A DNA stretch of 64,000 nt from assembly GCA_049115715.1 (NCBI GenBank), contig JAGDZQ010000006.1:186001-250000 (forward strand), given 5' to 3'. Shown here piece after piece: positions 53,841 to 62,166 of this stretch; within the stretch, counting starts at the first letter, position 1, and the number at the start of each line of letters is the position of its first letter. Origin of the DNA: JAMZMI01 sp049115715 (GTDB taxonomy: Bacteria > Bacteroidota > Bacteroidia > Cytophagales > Cyclobacteriaceae). Both the position numbers and the translations under genes were made by a program. The notes under the pieces were generated by a model. The model was not told where the DNA came from and made no database searches. It was given only the letters and a program-made list of their open reading frames with translations.

Positions 53841-54964
53841 GAATAGGAATAGAAGCACAACGCATTTTTAGAGAAAAAAAGCATGGTATGGATATTTATG
53901 CCGTGGAGCTCATTAAAGAACTACAGCAAATCGATCATGAAAATGAATATTTCATTTTCGTGAAACCAGATAAGGATTGGTGCATCGAAGAAACACATAA
54001 CTTCTCCATCATAGAAGTATTCGGTGTTACTTATGCAGACTGGGAACAGATAAGCCTTCCCATTGCAGCAAGTAAATACGAGCTAGATGTATTGCACTGT
54101 ACTAGTAACACAGCTCCCCTATTCTGTCCGGTTCCAACGATTGTCACATTGCACGACATCATTTACTTGAATAAAAACTTTAGCGGAGGGTCTCTTTACC
54201 AGCGACTCGGGCACTACTATCGTAAATGGATAGTGCCTTTGGCCTATAAAAAAGCAAAGCAAGTGTTTACTGTCTCAAATTTCGAACGAGATCGTATCAC
54301 TGCTTTGCTTGGTCATGAAAACAAGCTACAAACAGTTTACAATGGTGTTGGGGGTAAATTCAAACCTCTGAATTCAGAAGAGCAAAAAGAAACTCGTGCA
54401 AGACTGAACCTACCCAAACAGTATCTTTTCTTTCTTGGTAATACTGCTCCCAAAAAGAACATGAAAGGAATGCTGGAGGCATTTTCCAGATATTGTGATG
54501 AAAATAAAGATGCCCTACCCCTGGTTATAGCTGAAAGCAGTGAAGAGGATGTTATATCTATTCTTTATGACCTAAAGAGAACGGATGTGATTGAAAAGAT
54601 TCATCTGACAGGTTATCTCTTTCACCATGATCTGCCATCTGTCTATGCATCTGCCGCATTGTTTATTTATCCATCGCTAAGAGAGAGCTTTGGTATCCCA
54701 ATTATAGAAGCGATGGCCTGTGGTGCTCCTGTGATCACTTCTCAGGCGTCATCTATGCCTGAAGTGGCTGGTGAAGCGGCTTGTTTGGTCAATCCAAATA
54801 AACCAATTGAAATTGCTCAAGCAATCTCGTTAATACTGGAAGATGAAACTTACTATCAAAATTTAAGAGCCAAAGGAGCGCTTCGAGCCGTGGATTTCAG
54901 ATGGAGCAGTACTGCAGAGAAGGTAAGTGCAAGTTATCTCGAAGCTGAACTAGTCAAGGTTTGA
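53837..54964 (+). CDS. Family 4 glycosyltransferase
   Basis: A 375-residue soluble GT-B enzyme. RIGIEAQRIFREKKHGMDIY at the start and LFIYPSLRESFGIPIIEAMA near the C-terminus are classic GT4 (mannosyl/rhamnosyl-type) motifs, followed by PVITSQASSMPEVAGEAA. It is translationally coupled to the GT2 gene and ends EPS unit C. The next feature is the Hip operator array, only 12 bases after its stop. Confidence 0.92.
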   Translation: MRIGIEAQRIFREKKHGMDIYAVELIKELQQIDHENEYFIFVKPDKDWCIEETHNFSIIEVFGVTYADWEQISLPIAASKYELDVLHCTSNTAPLFCPVPTIVTLHDIIYLNKNFSGGSLYQRLGHYYRKWIVPLAYKKAKQVFTVSNFERDRITALLGHENKLQTVYNGVGGKFKPLNSEEQKETRARLNLPKQYLFFLGNTAPKKNMKGMLEAFSRYCDENKDALPLVIAESSEEDVISILYDLKRTDVIEKIHLTGYLFHHDLPSVYASAALFIYPSLRESFGIPIIEAMACGAPVITSQASSMPEVAGEAACLVNPNKPIEIAQAISLILEDETYYQNLRAKGALRAVDFRWSSTAEKVSASYLEAELVKV

Positions 54965-54975
54965 TTGCCAATCTG

Positions 54976-55113
54976 TATACCCTATAGGGTATAATTTTCC
55001 ATAAATCACCCATTCTATACCCGAAAGGGTATAAAAAAGAAGAAATCAAGCATTTTATACCCTTTCGGGTATAAAATCATCAAATTCTCTATCTTTGTAC
55101 CCGAAAGGGTATA
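54976..55113. promoter_or_regulatory. Four palindromic operators at exact 40-bp spacing
   Basis: TATACCC-N4-GGGTATA palindromes start at 54976, 55016, 55056 and 55096. The first is a perfect 18-bp palindrome; the fourth has one change in its left arm (TGTACCC). Spacing is exactly 40 bp each time. The fourth overlaps the -7 box TATCTTTG (55090-55097) and the expected transcription start. E. coli hipBA likewise has four HipB operators (TATCC-N8-GGATA), so autorepression by the downstream HipB-like protein is expected. Confidence 0.92.
55090..55097 (+). promoter_or_regulatory. -7 promoter element of the hip operon
   Basis: TATCTTTG matches the Bacteroidota consensus TAnnTTTG. The hipB ATG is 19 bases downstream, so the leader is only about 12 bases long. 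No clear -33 element was found. Confidence 0.75.
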
Positions 55114-55116
55114 AAG

Positions 55117-55335
55117 ATGAAAAAACTTCCATTATCTGTTTTTGTAAAGGAAAGACGAAATCAAGCCGGAATGAACCAGCAAGAGCTTGCGTTTGCTGCT
55201 GGGGTCGGCTTGCGATTTGTTCGTGAACTTGAACAAGACAAATCTACTTTACGAATAGACAAAGTTAACCAAGTGTTAAACCTGTTTGGGCATGAGCTAG
55301 GCCCTGTCGAAATGAATAGAGATGAGGAAAGCTAA
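55117..55335 (+). CDS. HipB-like helix-turn-helix antitoxin/repressor
   Basis: A 72-residue XRE-type DNA-binding protein: FVKERRNQAGMNQQELAFAAG forms the first helices and GLRFVRELEQDKSTLR the recognition region, as in HipB/y4mF family regulators. It starts four bases after the last palindrome and overlaps the next gene by 14 bp. The role as repressor of its own operon follows from the operator array. The short C-terminal tail (EMNRDEES) is acidic. Confidence 0.9.
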   Translation: MKKLPLSVFVKERRNQAGMNQQELAFAAGVGLRFVRELEQDKSTLRIDKVNQVLNLFGHELGPVEMNRDEES

Positions 55336-55636
55336 AGTAAAGTATCAGAACAACTGGGCAGGAACTCTTACGGAGGATGGAGATGGTTATCGCTTCCAAT
55401 ATGAAGATGAGTACCTTTCAAACAATGGGGAATCTGTAAGTCTTACACTCCCTTTGCAAAAAGACGCTTATCACTCATCTTTTCTATTTCCATTCTTTGA
55501 TGGACTCATCCCGGAAGGTTGGATACTGGATATTGTAGAAAAGAACTGGAAAGTAAGCGACAAGGACAGAATGGGCATTTTGCTTGTAGCCTGTCGTGAC
55601 TGTATAGGTGCTGTATCTATAGAACCAATGCAATGA
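55322..55636 (+). CDS. HipS-like small protein (HipA N-terminal subdomain)
   Basis: A 104-residue protein equal to the N-subdomain-1 of HipA: VKYQNNWAGTLTEDGDGYRF, then SLTLPLQKDAYHSSFLFPFF, DGLIPEGWILDIV and RMGILLVACRDCIGAVSI. In E. coli HipBST the separate HipS protein is the antitoxin that blocks the kinase HipT. The same order (DNA-binding protein, small subunit, kinase) is seen here. It overlaps hipB by 14 bp and the kinase gene by 4 bp. Confidence 0.88.
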   Translation: MRKAKVKYQNNWAGTLTEDGDGYRFQYEDEYLSNNGESVSLTLPLQKDAYHSSFLFPFFDGLIPEGWILDIVEKNWKVSDKDRMGILLVACRDCIGAVSIEPMQ

Positions 55637-56559
55637 GGTGTCTTTACTGTTATAAAAAATCTGATAGCGATTTTCACACTGCTTGCAGTAAGAAAATCTT
55701 CGGTGCTCCAGAACCACCGCAGGTGCCGTATACTGAATCAGATCTACTAAATCTTGCAGAGCAAATGATCAAGGGTAGCGCAACTGTAACAGGTGTGCAA
55801 CCAAAATTGTCGTTGCATATCGAAAAGCCTGACAATCAATCTCAAAAGCTAACCATCGTAGGTTTATGGGGTCAATATATCCTTAAACCTCAATCTCACA
55901 TATGGGGTGAATTACCACAAATAGAGGATTTGACCATGCATCTGGCTCGGTTATCCAATATCCGAACTGTCGAGCATTCTCTTGTCAAACTAATGTCCGG
56001 CGACTTTGCTTATATCACCAAAAGGATGGACAGAGAGAAGGATACAAAGCTTCATATGGAAGATATGTGTCAACTGGCAGGGCGACTAACCGAGGACAAA
56101 TACAAATCGTCTTATGAACGCATTGCCAAAGAAATTTGGGCTCATAGCACCAATCCAGGACTTGATGTAGTCAGATTTTACGAACTGGTTCTGTTTAGCT
56201 TTTTGACAGGAAATGCAGATATGCACTTAAAGAATTTCTCTCTGTTAAGAAAGCTTGACGGCTCTCATCACCTTGCTCCTGCATATGATCTTGTGTCATC
56301 GGAACTTCTAGTTGAGGATGATGACGAAGAGCTTGCACTTACCCTCAACGGAAAGAAAAAGAAACTAAAATATACCGACTTTCAAAAGGCGATGGAGACT
56401 TCCAGAATCCCTCCTAAAGCAGCGCTCAACATTCTTACTAAATTCTCCAAGCTACAATCCATATGGTCTGAAATGGTGCAATCTTCTTTTCTATCCAATG
56501 ATATGAAAGAGGTATACAATGAGATGCTTATTCGAAAACACGATCAGCTCTATCGGTAA
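55633..56559 (+). CDS. HipT-like Ser/Thr kinase toxin (short HipA)
   Basis: A 308-residue HipA-family kinase lacking the N-subdomain that the previous gene supplies. The N-terminus has a zinc-knuckle-like CLYC and FHTAC. The glycine-rich loop is TVTGVQPKLS, with Thr51 and Thr53 in place of the two autophosphorylated serines of E. coli HipT. The catalytic segment is GNADMHLKNFS (Asp196, Asn201) and the metal-binding Asp219 lies in APAYDLVSS. HipA phosphorylates GltX and HipT phosphorylates TrpS; the target here is unknown. Confidence 0.9.
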   Translation: MRCLYCYKKSDSDFHTACSKKIFGAPEPPQVPYTESDLLNLAEQMIKGSATVTGVQPKLSLHIEKPDNQSQKLTIVGLWGQYILKPQSHIWGELPQIEDLTMHLARLSNIRTVEHSLVKLMSGDFAYITKRMDREKDTKLHMEDMCQLAGRLTEDKYKSSYERIAKEIWAHSTNPGLDVVRFYELVLFSFLTGNADMHLKNFSLLRKLDGSHHLAPAYDLVSSELLVEDDDEELALTLNGKKKKLKYTDFQKAMETSRIPPKAALNILTKFSKLQSIWSEMVQSSFLSNDMKEVYNEMLIRKHDQLYR

Positions 56560-56566
56560 GCAAAAC

Positions 56567-57331
56567 TCAATCCTTTTTGGATTCTTTGAATGATATGAGC
56601 TTCTCCAATATATCTTCTCTTATAATGTAAAGTGAGGTTTGCTCAAGGTACTTGGCGGAGAATTCACAGTAGGCAATGAAATACGTGAGCTCATCGCCAC
56701 TCAACTCAGTAACCTCAGAAACCCACTCTCTGGTAAATTTTCGATCAACCTTATTCCGGTTGATTTCCTTTTGTTCTATCCTGTGAAATTCCCTTTTTTC
56801 TTTCTCTTGCTTGCTAAACTTATAGTAAAACCCTGAAAGTGGATGGCTAATTAGAAATAAGGGGTTACTTACATTCTTCTCCTCTAAAAGGGGGTTTTTC
56901 CAATTTTCATCTGGTCTCTCAACGCCATTGTACCAGAAAGACTCCTCTTCATCTTTGTGATTAAGGACCATGTTTTTAAACTCCTCTTCTGAAGGTAAAG
57001 AGGTAATAATTATTTCATCCAGCTTTATGGTATCAGATGTTAGATAAAAGATACTCTTTGCAAGAAAGTGTTCTTCTACGACCAGACATTTTTTGACTTT
57101 ATAGTTTAGGACTGAAAAAAGTAGCGTGTCCCCTATACTTGCCGATAGACTGAAATTCCCATCTATGTCACTAATAGCCAGCTTGCGTTGATTTAAGTTT
57201 AGGACATGTACGCTTTCAATTGATTGCATAGATGCCGAATCAATTACTGTCCCCATGCATCGTTCTTGAGCACAAGAAAACTTTGCTAAACCCGTAAGAA
57301 GAAGGAAGAACGCTAATGTGGATCTTGTCAA
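56567..57331 (-). CDS. Secreted protein with CarboxypepD-regulatory-like domain
   Basis: A 254-residue protein with a signal peptide (STLAFFLLLTGLAKFSCAQ). Residues about 23-110 follow the carboxypeptidase-regulatory-like beta sandwich found at the start of SusC/TonB-type proteins (GTVIDSASMQSIESVHVLNL, DIDGNFSLSASIGDTLLFSV, IKLDEIIITSL). No plug or barrel follows. The C-terminal 140 residues are charged and helical and not recognised. It may be an envelope scaffold. It converges with the hip operon. Confidence 0.78.
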   Translation of the reverse strand: MTRSTLAFFLLLTGLAKFSCAQERCMGTVIDSASMQSIESVHVLNLNQRKLAISDIDGNFSLSASIGDTLLFSVLNYKVKKCLVVEEHFLAKSIFYLTSDTIKLDEIIITSLPSEEEFKNMVLNHKDEEESFWYNGVERPDENWKNPLLEEKNVSNPLFLISHPLSGFYYKFSKQEKEKREFHRIEQKEINRNKVDRKFTREWVSEVTELSGDELTYFIAYCEFSAKYLEQTSLYIIREDILEKLISFKESKKD

Positions 57332-57645
57332 ACCTGAAGCTTTTGTTTTGACAAATAAAACGACTCAAAATCGGCTATATTCCAATTTCACATTCTTTAA
57401 CGCAGTGTTGGGCATGTGTTTTGAAGGAACTAGCAACTGCTGGTTCAACATTCTTTTCTATCAAATGACCTGAAAGAGTCGTACAATCAGAGGCTTATTT
57501 TCAAAGTAAGATCAGCAGCATTGGAAGTAAGAAATTCGGTCTAGCTGTTAAGAAGCACTTTTAGCAATGGGTTTTGAGCGGAGTGGTAAGGAAGATAATC
57601 TCTCAATTATTACTATGTAAAATAAAGGCTATTACGAATAACCAG
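57332..57645. other. Non-coding gap, 314 bases
   Basis: Lies between two minus-strand genes. No ORF with coding character, hairpin or promoter box of note was found. A GTTGGGC at about 57407 was considered as an attC core and rejected. Confidence 0.4.
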
Positions 57646-58668
57646 CTAGTTTTTTAAATATGGTTCTTTCCTTTCTTTGATTTTCATTTTTTCAACATTC
57701 CTGATTCCCCATTCTTCCTCCAAAACTATAGCCACAACTTCTACTGCAATGTGAATTCCATCTAGGCGACTTGGGTTCCTAAACCCTAAATACAAAGTTT
57801 GATCATTGCCAACTTCAAGTTTAATTATTCCAGATTTGATGTTTTCTCTGGAGCCTATGGGATAATAAGAAAATTCTTCCTTGGCTTCAAATAGTCTACT
57901 ATCATCATATTCAAATAGGTAAACATCACAAATATCACCACCGGGTGGTTGAGTCAACATATCAACTGCAATATTTAGCACACCTGATTTATCTATTAAC
58001 TTGCTCAAATCTCCAACTAGGTCAAATGTCTTCCTTACAGTTTGAATGGCCTCATCATCTCTAAAAGCTGCAAATTCATAATACCACTCTTGAGTGTTTT
58101 TTGGTAAAGTAACTGGAATGGAAATTCTAGAGTCGCCTCCCTTTATCGCCGCATGTGTCCCACTATTTATGTAATGCTCTGAAACTGGGACTATTGTTTT
58201 AGGAACATATTCTCTTCTAATTAAATAATCTTCTTGCTGAGAGGTATAGGTAGTATCATAAAACGTTCTCCAATAGACATTGGAGTCAAAATCTAAAGTT
58301 TCAATACTGCTAGGGATTCGTTTAATTGTGTATTTACAAACACGGTTCCCTATTGCTGAATTTACAAATCGAAATCTATAGATCCCTGAGACAGAAACTT
58401 CAAGAACCTTGTTCTCAATTTTTTTTACTTTGAAATCTTTGAATTTTGAGCCAGAAGTTATTTCACTCACCTCCACTTTTTTTAATTCCTTTCCTTTTAC
58501 TTCTTTAAAGGAGAAGACGATTTGATCTCCTTCCTTAAAACCAAAATAGACTTCTTTATCATCCAATCCGTTTATTTTTATAGATGATTCTGAAAGAAGA
58601 ATTGATTCTTGTCCTTTAATTTCAAGAACGAAAATTGCAGCAAGCATAAAAAGTGAGATAAGCTTCAT
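57646..58668 (-). CDS. Secreted protein of unknown function
   Basis: A 340-residue protein with a signal peptide (MKLISLFMLAAIFVLEIKGQ). The mature part is beta-rich (IVFSFKEVKGKELKKVEV, VLEVSVSGIYRFRFVN, WYYEFAAFRDDEAIQTV), which suggests one or two beta-sandwich domains, the first possibly a lectin- or C2-like fold. No catalytic motif was recognised. It is transcribed alone. The sequence is low in GC like its neighbour at 44665. Confidence 0.7.
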   Translation of the reverse strand: MKLISLFMLAAIFVLEIKGQESILLSESSIKINGLDDKEVYFGFKEGDQIVFSFKEVKGKELKKVEVSEITSGSKFKDFKVKKIENKVLEVSVSGIYRFRFVNSAIGNRVCKYTIKRIPSSIETLDFDSNVYWRTFYDTTYTSQQEDYLIRREYVPKTIVPVSEHYINSGTHAAIKGGDSRISIPVTLPKNTQEWYYEFAAFRDDEAIQTVRKTFDLVGDLSKLIDKSGVLNIAVDMLTQPPGGDICDVYLFEYDDSRLFEAKEEFSYYPIGSRENIKSGIIKLEVGNDQTLYLGFRNPSRLDGIHIAVEVVAIVLEEEWGIRNVEKMKIKERKEPYLKN

Positions 58669-58736
58669 AGTTAACAGTTATTTCGGTGGTTTTCCAAACA
58701 TAACTGATTAATACTAAACCACTATTTATAAAGCAC

Positions 58737-58762
58737 AAAAAAGGCCGGGCTCTCACCCGACC
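58737..58762 (-). terminator. Rho-independent terminator after the EPS glycosyltransferase pair
   Basis: On the minus strand GGTCGGG pairs with CCCGGCC across a six-base loop and is followed by a run of T. It lies about 180 bases after the stop codon of the GT2 gene at 58943. Confidence 0.8.
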
Positions 58763-58801
58763 TCTGGAAACGAAAATCTTATTGATAATTATTGGGTTAA
58801 G

Positions 58802-58851
58802 ACGTCATTGCGAAAAACCGAAATGAAATGGAGGTTTTGAAGCAATCTATA
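58802..58851. repeat. REP-like element (single copy)
   Basis: gacgtcattgcga and gaagcaatct flank a short self-pairing centre, the same outer blocks as in the tandem array at 40627-41375. It lies between the glycosyltransferase terminator region and the GT2 stop codon. Confidence 0.6.
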
Positions 58852-58942
58852 GTATAAGACTGCTGTCTTTGCAAAGAGACTACCGCGCCTTTTATAATTT
58901 TTTTTTCACCAAAAGGCTCATAGTGGCGCATTCCCCATTTTA

Positions 58943-59863
58943 TCAATCTCTCAACCCATCATAGATATATCCAATTTGATTGCTCTGACGATCATTGAAC
59001 AGGTTCCACTTCACTCCTGCTTGAAATGACCTAAGATGCTGCCACTCCTTTGCTCGAATAAACTTGAAGATACTTTTGGGGATTGCTAGCAATCCAAAAA
59101 ACACAAAGAATAGTAACAGACTAAATCCTTCATAGTTTCTACGCATAAAGAGTAATCGATTTCGAGTTTGAAAGTACGTTTTGAGTGGAGAATCTTTACC
59201 AGTAGAAATGGATTCCTTATGTAGGATTTTAGATCGATGAGAAACGCACATCTTATATCCAGCGTTTCGTATTTGCTGACCCCAGTCGAGCTCTTCATAG
59301 TAGAGAAAATAGTTTTCTGGCATACCTCCTACATCTTCAATCACCTCTCTTCTCACCATCATGGCAGCTCCATGCGCATAGGGCGTTTCGATCACCTCAT
59401 CACACGGTTTTAGCTTTTGACCATAGCCAATGGCTTCATTTCTACCTGTTAAACCATTTATAAGTGTGTATCCTGCAAACTGAACCACATCAGGTTGGTC
59501 ATAGTAGTAGATAAGCGGGTTCACCACTCCAGCTTCTAGATTACTATCAAGCACTGACGCCAAGTCTTCAATCGTTCCTTCAGGAACCTCTGTATCGTTA
59601 TTAAGAAAGAAAAGATAATTCCCTGTTGCGTATTTGATACCCAGATTATTACCTCCTGCAAATCCTAGATTTTGATTACTTCGAATCGCTTTTACCCAAG
59701 GAAACCCGTCTTGTAAGTCTGAGATGGGGTTTATCTCAGATGCATTATCAACTACGATTACCTCTAAGTTCGCAAGTCCTAGTCGTTCGATCGATTGTAA
59801 CAACTCTCGAGTTACCTGGGCCTGATTGTAGTTTACTGTAATGATGCTAACAGAGCGATTCAT
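58943..59863 (-). CDS. Family 2 glycosyltransferase (rhamnosyltransferase-like)
   Basis: A 306-residue GT2. SIITVNYNQAQVTRELL starts the Rossmann-like half, VDNASEIN gives the first acidic site, and FFLNNDTEVPEG carries the DXD-like NDTE. NLGFAGGNNLGIKYA and the later FLYYEELDWGQQIRNAGY are marks of the WbbL/rhamnosyltransferase group. A single C-terminal membrane-proximal segment is present. It overlaps the upstream gene by 4 bp and belongs to EPS unit D. Confidence 0.92.
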   Translation of the reverse strand: MNRSVSIITVNYNQAQVTRELLQSIERLGLANLEVIVVDNASEINPISDLQDGFPWVKAIRSNQNLGFAGGNNLGIKYATGNYLFFLNNDTEVPEGTIEDLASVLDSNLEAGVVNPLIYYYDQPDVVQFAGYTLINGLTGRNEAIGYGQKLKPCDEVIETPYAHGAAMMVRREVIEDVGGMPENYFLYYEELDWGQQIRNAGYKMCVSHRSKILHKESISTGKDSPLKTYFQTRNRLLFMRRNYEGFSLLLFFVFFGLLAIPKSIFKFIRAKEWQHLRSFQAGVKWNLFNDRQSNQIGYIYDGLRD

Positions 59864-61077
59864 GATCTTACCATTGAAAGTTCAGCGATAGCTGGCTTAA
59901 CACCTGAAGCCACTCTCCTACCTGCTTTTTCCCACTTCACATTGAACTCACCTGTGATTAATTTGATCAGCCCGATGTATACGCTCAAGTTCATAAAAGT
60001 GAAATAGAATGGAACAAAAAGCGCCTTCAGTCTTATCTTTTGGTGCTCTGCGAAGTATCCGACGACAGACAGTCCATAGAAGCCCAGCTGTCCAAGCAGC
60101 AATGTAGAATAGACATCACTTCCTGTAGTAATCAGCACTGTGCTGGTTATCAGCATCAGAAACAAAGCAATGGGTGCCAGTGTCCACCTTATAGCCCTAT
60201 GAGACACATATTGAAAAGTCAATAATCCATGTTTGAACGGGTTAAGTAAAGACCTGAGCTTCCAGACAGACTGTAATCCTCCAGCACTTATTCTTACCTT
60301 TCGCTTCAGCTCTTCTCCGATATTAGCAGAAGCATATTCCTTTGCTTTAGCTTCAGGTTCGTACGCTACGCGATAGCCTTTTTCAGTAATACTCATGGTA
60401 ATAAGGAAGTCTTCAATAAGAGCGTCCTTAGCTGGAGTTTCGAACAAATGGGTTCTTACCGCGAAAAGCTCCCCAGCAGCTCCTACAACACTATGCACTT
60501 GATAGTCTAGTTTCTTTAAGAAGGATTCATACTTCCAATAAATGCCTTCGCCTGCACTTGCTGCATCATCCTTTTCTTCATTGATGACCACCTTCTCACC
60601 TGCCACACCTCCTACTGTATTCAATTGAAAGTGTCGTACCATTTTTCTTATCCCATCGAAGTTGATCATAGAATTGGCATCCGAAAATACAGTAATGGGT
60701 GTATCGACCTCTTTCATCACACGATCTACGGCAGCTAGTTTACCTTTTCTCTCAGGTGAAAAGTAGAGCTGAACCCACGGATATCGTTTCACAATCTCGA
60801 CTGTCTTATCGGTGGATCCATCGGCCACCACGATGGTTTTGATTTTTGATTTTGGATACTCCAGATTGTAACAATTGATGATTTTATCTTTGATCAGATC
60901 CTCTTCATTGTATGCGGCTATCACATGCGTGATTTCAGGTAAATCTTTGAAATCAAGATCGTCTGGGTTGGTACGCCGACTCAGTTTGGCAATCACGAAT
61001 GTGATGCCGCCATAGCCTATGTAGGTATAAAATAAAATGCTCAGCGAGCTCCAAAAAATCATTTCTATCGCTTCCAT
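59860..61077 (-). CDS. Family 2 glycosyltransferase, membrane, processive-like
   Basis: A 405-residue GT2 with one N-terminal membrane segment (MIFWSSLSILFYTYIGYGGI) and three at the C-terminus. The catalytic domain shows HVIAAYNEEDLI, VVADGSTDKT, VFSDANSMI as the DXD region and RKVRISAGGLQSVW, the counterpart of the QxxRW motif. It resembles hyaluronan/cellulose-synthase-like enzymes. It heads EPS unit D, with EPS element D upstream. Confidence 0.92.
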   Translation of the reverse strand: MEAIEMIFWSSLSILFYTYIGYGGITFVIAKLSRRTNPDDLDFKDLPEITHVIAAYNEEDLIKDKIINCYNLEYPKSKIKTIVVADGSTDKTVEIVKRYPWVQLYFSPERKGKLAAVDRVMKEVDTPITVFSDANSMINFDGIRKMVRHFQLNTVGGVAGEKVVINEEKDDAASAGEGIYWKYESFLKKLDYQVHSVVGAAGELFAVRTHLFETPAKDALIEDFLITMSITEKGYRVAYEPEAKAKEYASANIGEELKRKVRISAGGLQSVWKLRSLLNPFKHGLLTFQYVSHRAIRWTLAPIALFLMLITSTVLITTGSDVYSTLLLGQLGFYGLSVVGYFAEHQKIRLKALFVPFYFTFMNLSVYIGLIKLITGEFNVKWEKAGRRVASGVKPAIAELSMVRS

Positions 61078-61092
61078 ATCCTTTTTTTGACT

Positions 61093-61162
61093 CTAAAGTA
61101 GAATCGGGAAACGGAGCAAATCGGACACTTTCGATTACTGGTATGGAGTGATCGATTTTTGG
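61093..61162 (-). promoter_or_regulatory. EPS element D: tandem 21-bp-spaced repeat plus -7 box
   Basis: On the minus strand CCAAAAATCGA begins at 61162 and CCAGTAATCGAA at 61141, an offset of 21 bp. The -7-like box TACTTTAG begins at 61100, exactly 62 bp from the first C, and a TTG lies 16 bases upstream of the box. It precedes the glycosyltransferase pair. Confidence 0.75.
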
Positions 61163-61485
61163 AATATTTGAGGCTCAAGCAGAATTTGCGAGGAGAAGTA
61201 GTATTTTCCTCTACAATTATTTTAGTGGCTTGATTAGTTTGTGATGACGAATCTATCTAAGGACGTCATGCCCACATAAGTGGGCTTCCCATCAGCATCG
61301 TGTTTAGCAAAATATTAATGGAGCTCCTACTTTCGTACAATGAGAATAGTATTGTCTCTATGACTCTGTCATCCTGACGCAGTAAGGATCTTACTTGATC
61401 GATCAGAATGCCATTCGAGTAAGATTTCTCCTAAAGTCGAAATCAACTCCCTTTTTTCACCTTAAGTCACTAAAAACGAACTGAG
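61163..61485. other. Non-coding gap with hairpins and a REP-like sequence
   Basis: GCCCAC (61270-61275) pairs with GTGGGC (61280-61285). Further on tcatcctgacgcag and a stem ATCTTACT/AGTAAGAT around 61385-61425 resemble dispersed Bacteroidota repeats of the 'tcatcctgacg' type. No ORF was found. It separates the EPS unit D promoter from the LytTR gene end. Confidence 0.5.
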
Positions 61486-62166
61486 TTAAATAGGTTTAAT
61501 CTTCTTAATCAAAATGGACTTATGAGCACGACTGATGGGAATCACTTTGTCTTTGATCACAAGATTGTTCTCTTCAATGTCTACCACCTTGGTCAAGTTG
61601 ATTACATAAGATCGATGAACCTTGAGGAAATTTGGGTTGGTGATTTTGTCGGCTATGTTCTTAAGCGTGGAGTGTACGATGTATTTGTTTGTATCCGTAA
61701 CAAAGGTCACGTAATCGCCTAGAGACTCGACATAGAGCAATTCCTCCAGGTTTAGTCGGACAAATCGGCCTTCGTTTCGAACGAATATCTCATTTTGGCT
61801 TTCCTGCCTCACATTATTATTCAGCTCTCTTATTCTTTCTATGGATTTAAGTAAACGTGGCAATTGTACAGGCTTGGGGACAAAGTCTGTTACCTGATAT
61901 TCAAACGCCTCAAGCGCATATTCTGCATGACTTGTCGTAAATACGATCTGAGGAAGATTATCAACACTTTTGACCAAATCCATCCCACTCAGGTTGGGCA
62001 TCTCGATATCCAGGAAGATAACATCTGTCTCATTGGCTTTTAGCCAGTTGAGTGCATCCAGTCCGTTATCAAATACTTGATCGATTTCTATATCTTCAAT
62101 CTTTTCGCAAAGCATCTCAAGCGACACTCTTGCCATTTGATCATCATCTACAATAATACAATTCAT
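61486..62166 (-). CDS. LytTR-family response regulator
   Basis: A 226-residue regulator. The receiver has CIIVDDDQMA, phospho-acceptor Asp53 in DVIFLDIEMPNLSG and the lysine in DFVPKPVQ. Residues about 122-226 form a LytTR DNA-binding domain: FVRNEGRFVRLNLEELLYVES, FLKVHRSYVINLTKVVDIE, KVIPISRAHKSIL. LytTR proteins bind two direct repeats about 21 bp apart. It overlaps the hybrid kinase gene by 4 bp and is the nearest regulator to the EPS genes, so it is my first candidate for binding EPS elements A-E. Confidence 0.93.
   Translation of the reverse strand: MNCIIVDDDQMARVSLEMLCEKIEDIEIDQVFDNGLDALNWLKANETDVIFLDIEMPNLSGMDLVKSVDNLPQIVFTTSHAEYALEAFEYQVTDFVPKPVQLPRLLKSIERIRELNNNVRQESQNEIFVRNEGRFVRLNLEELLYVESLGDYVTFVTDTNKYIVHSTLKNIADKITNPNFLKVHRSYVINLTKVVDIEENNLVIKDKVIPISRAHKSILIKKIKPI

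Noticed and set aside
54976..55113. Possible short CRISPR array (18-bp repeats, 22-bp spacers)
   Set aside because: The repeats are palindromic operators, the spacers are partly alike, there are only four units, one overlaps a promoter, and no cas genes are present.
57399..57417. Integron attC-like sequence (taacgcagtgttgggcatg)
   Set aside because: GTTGGGC resembles a core site, but no complementary inverse core at attC distance was found, and no integrase gene is present.
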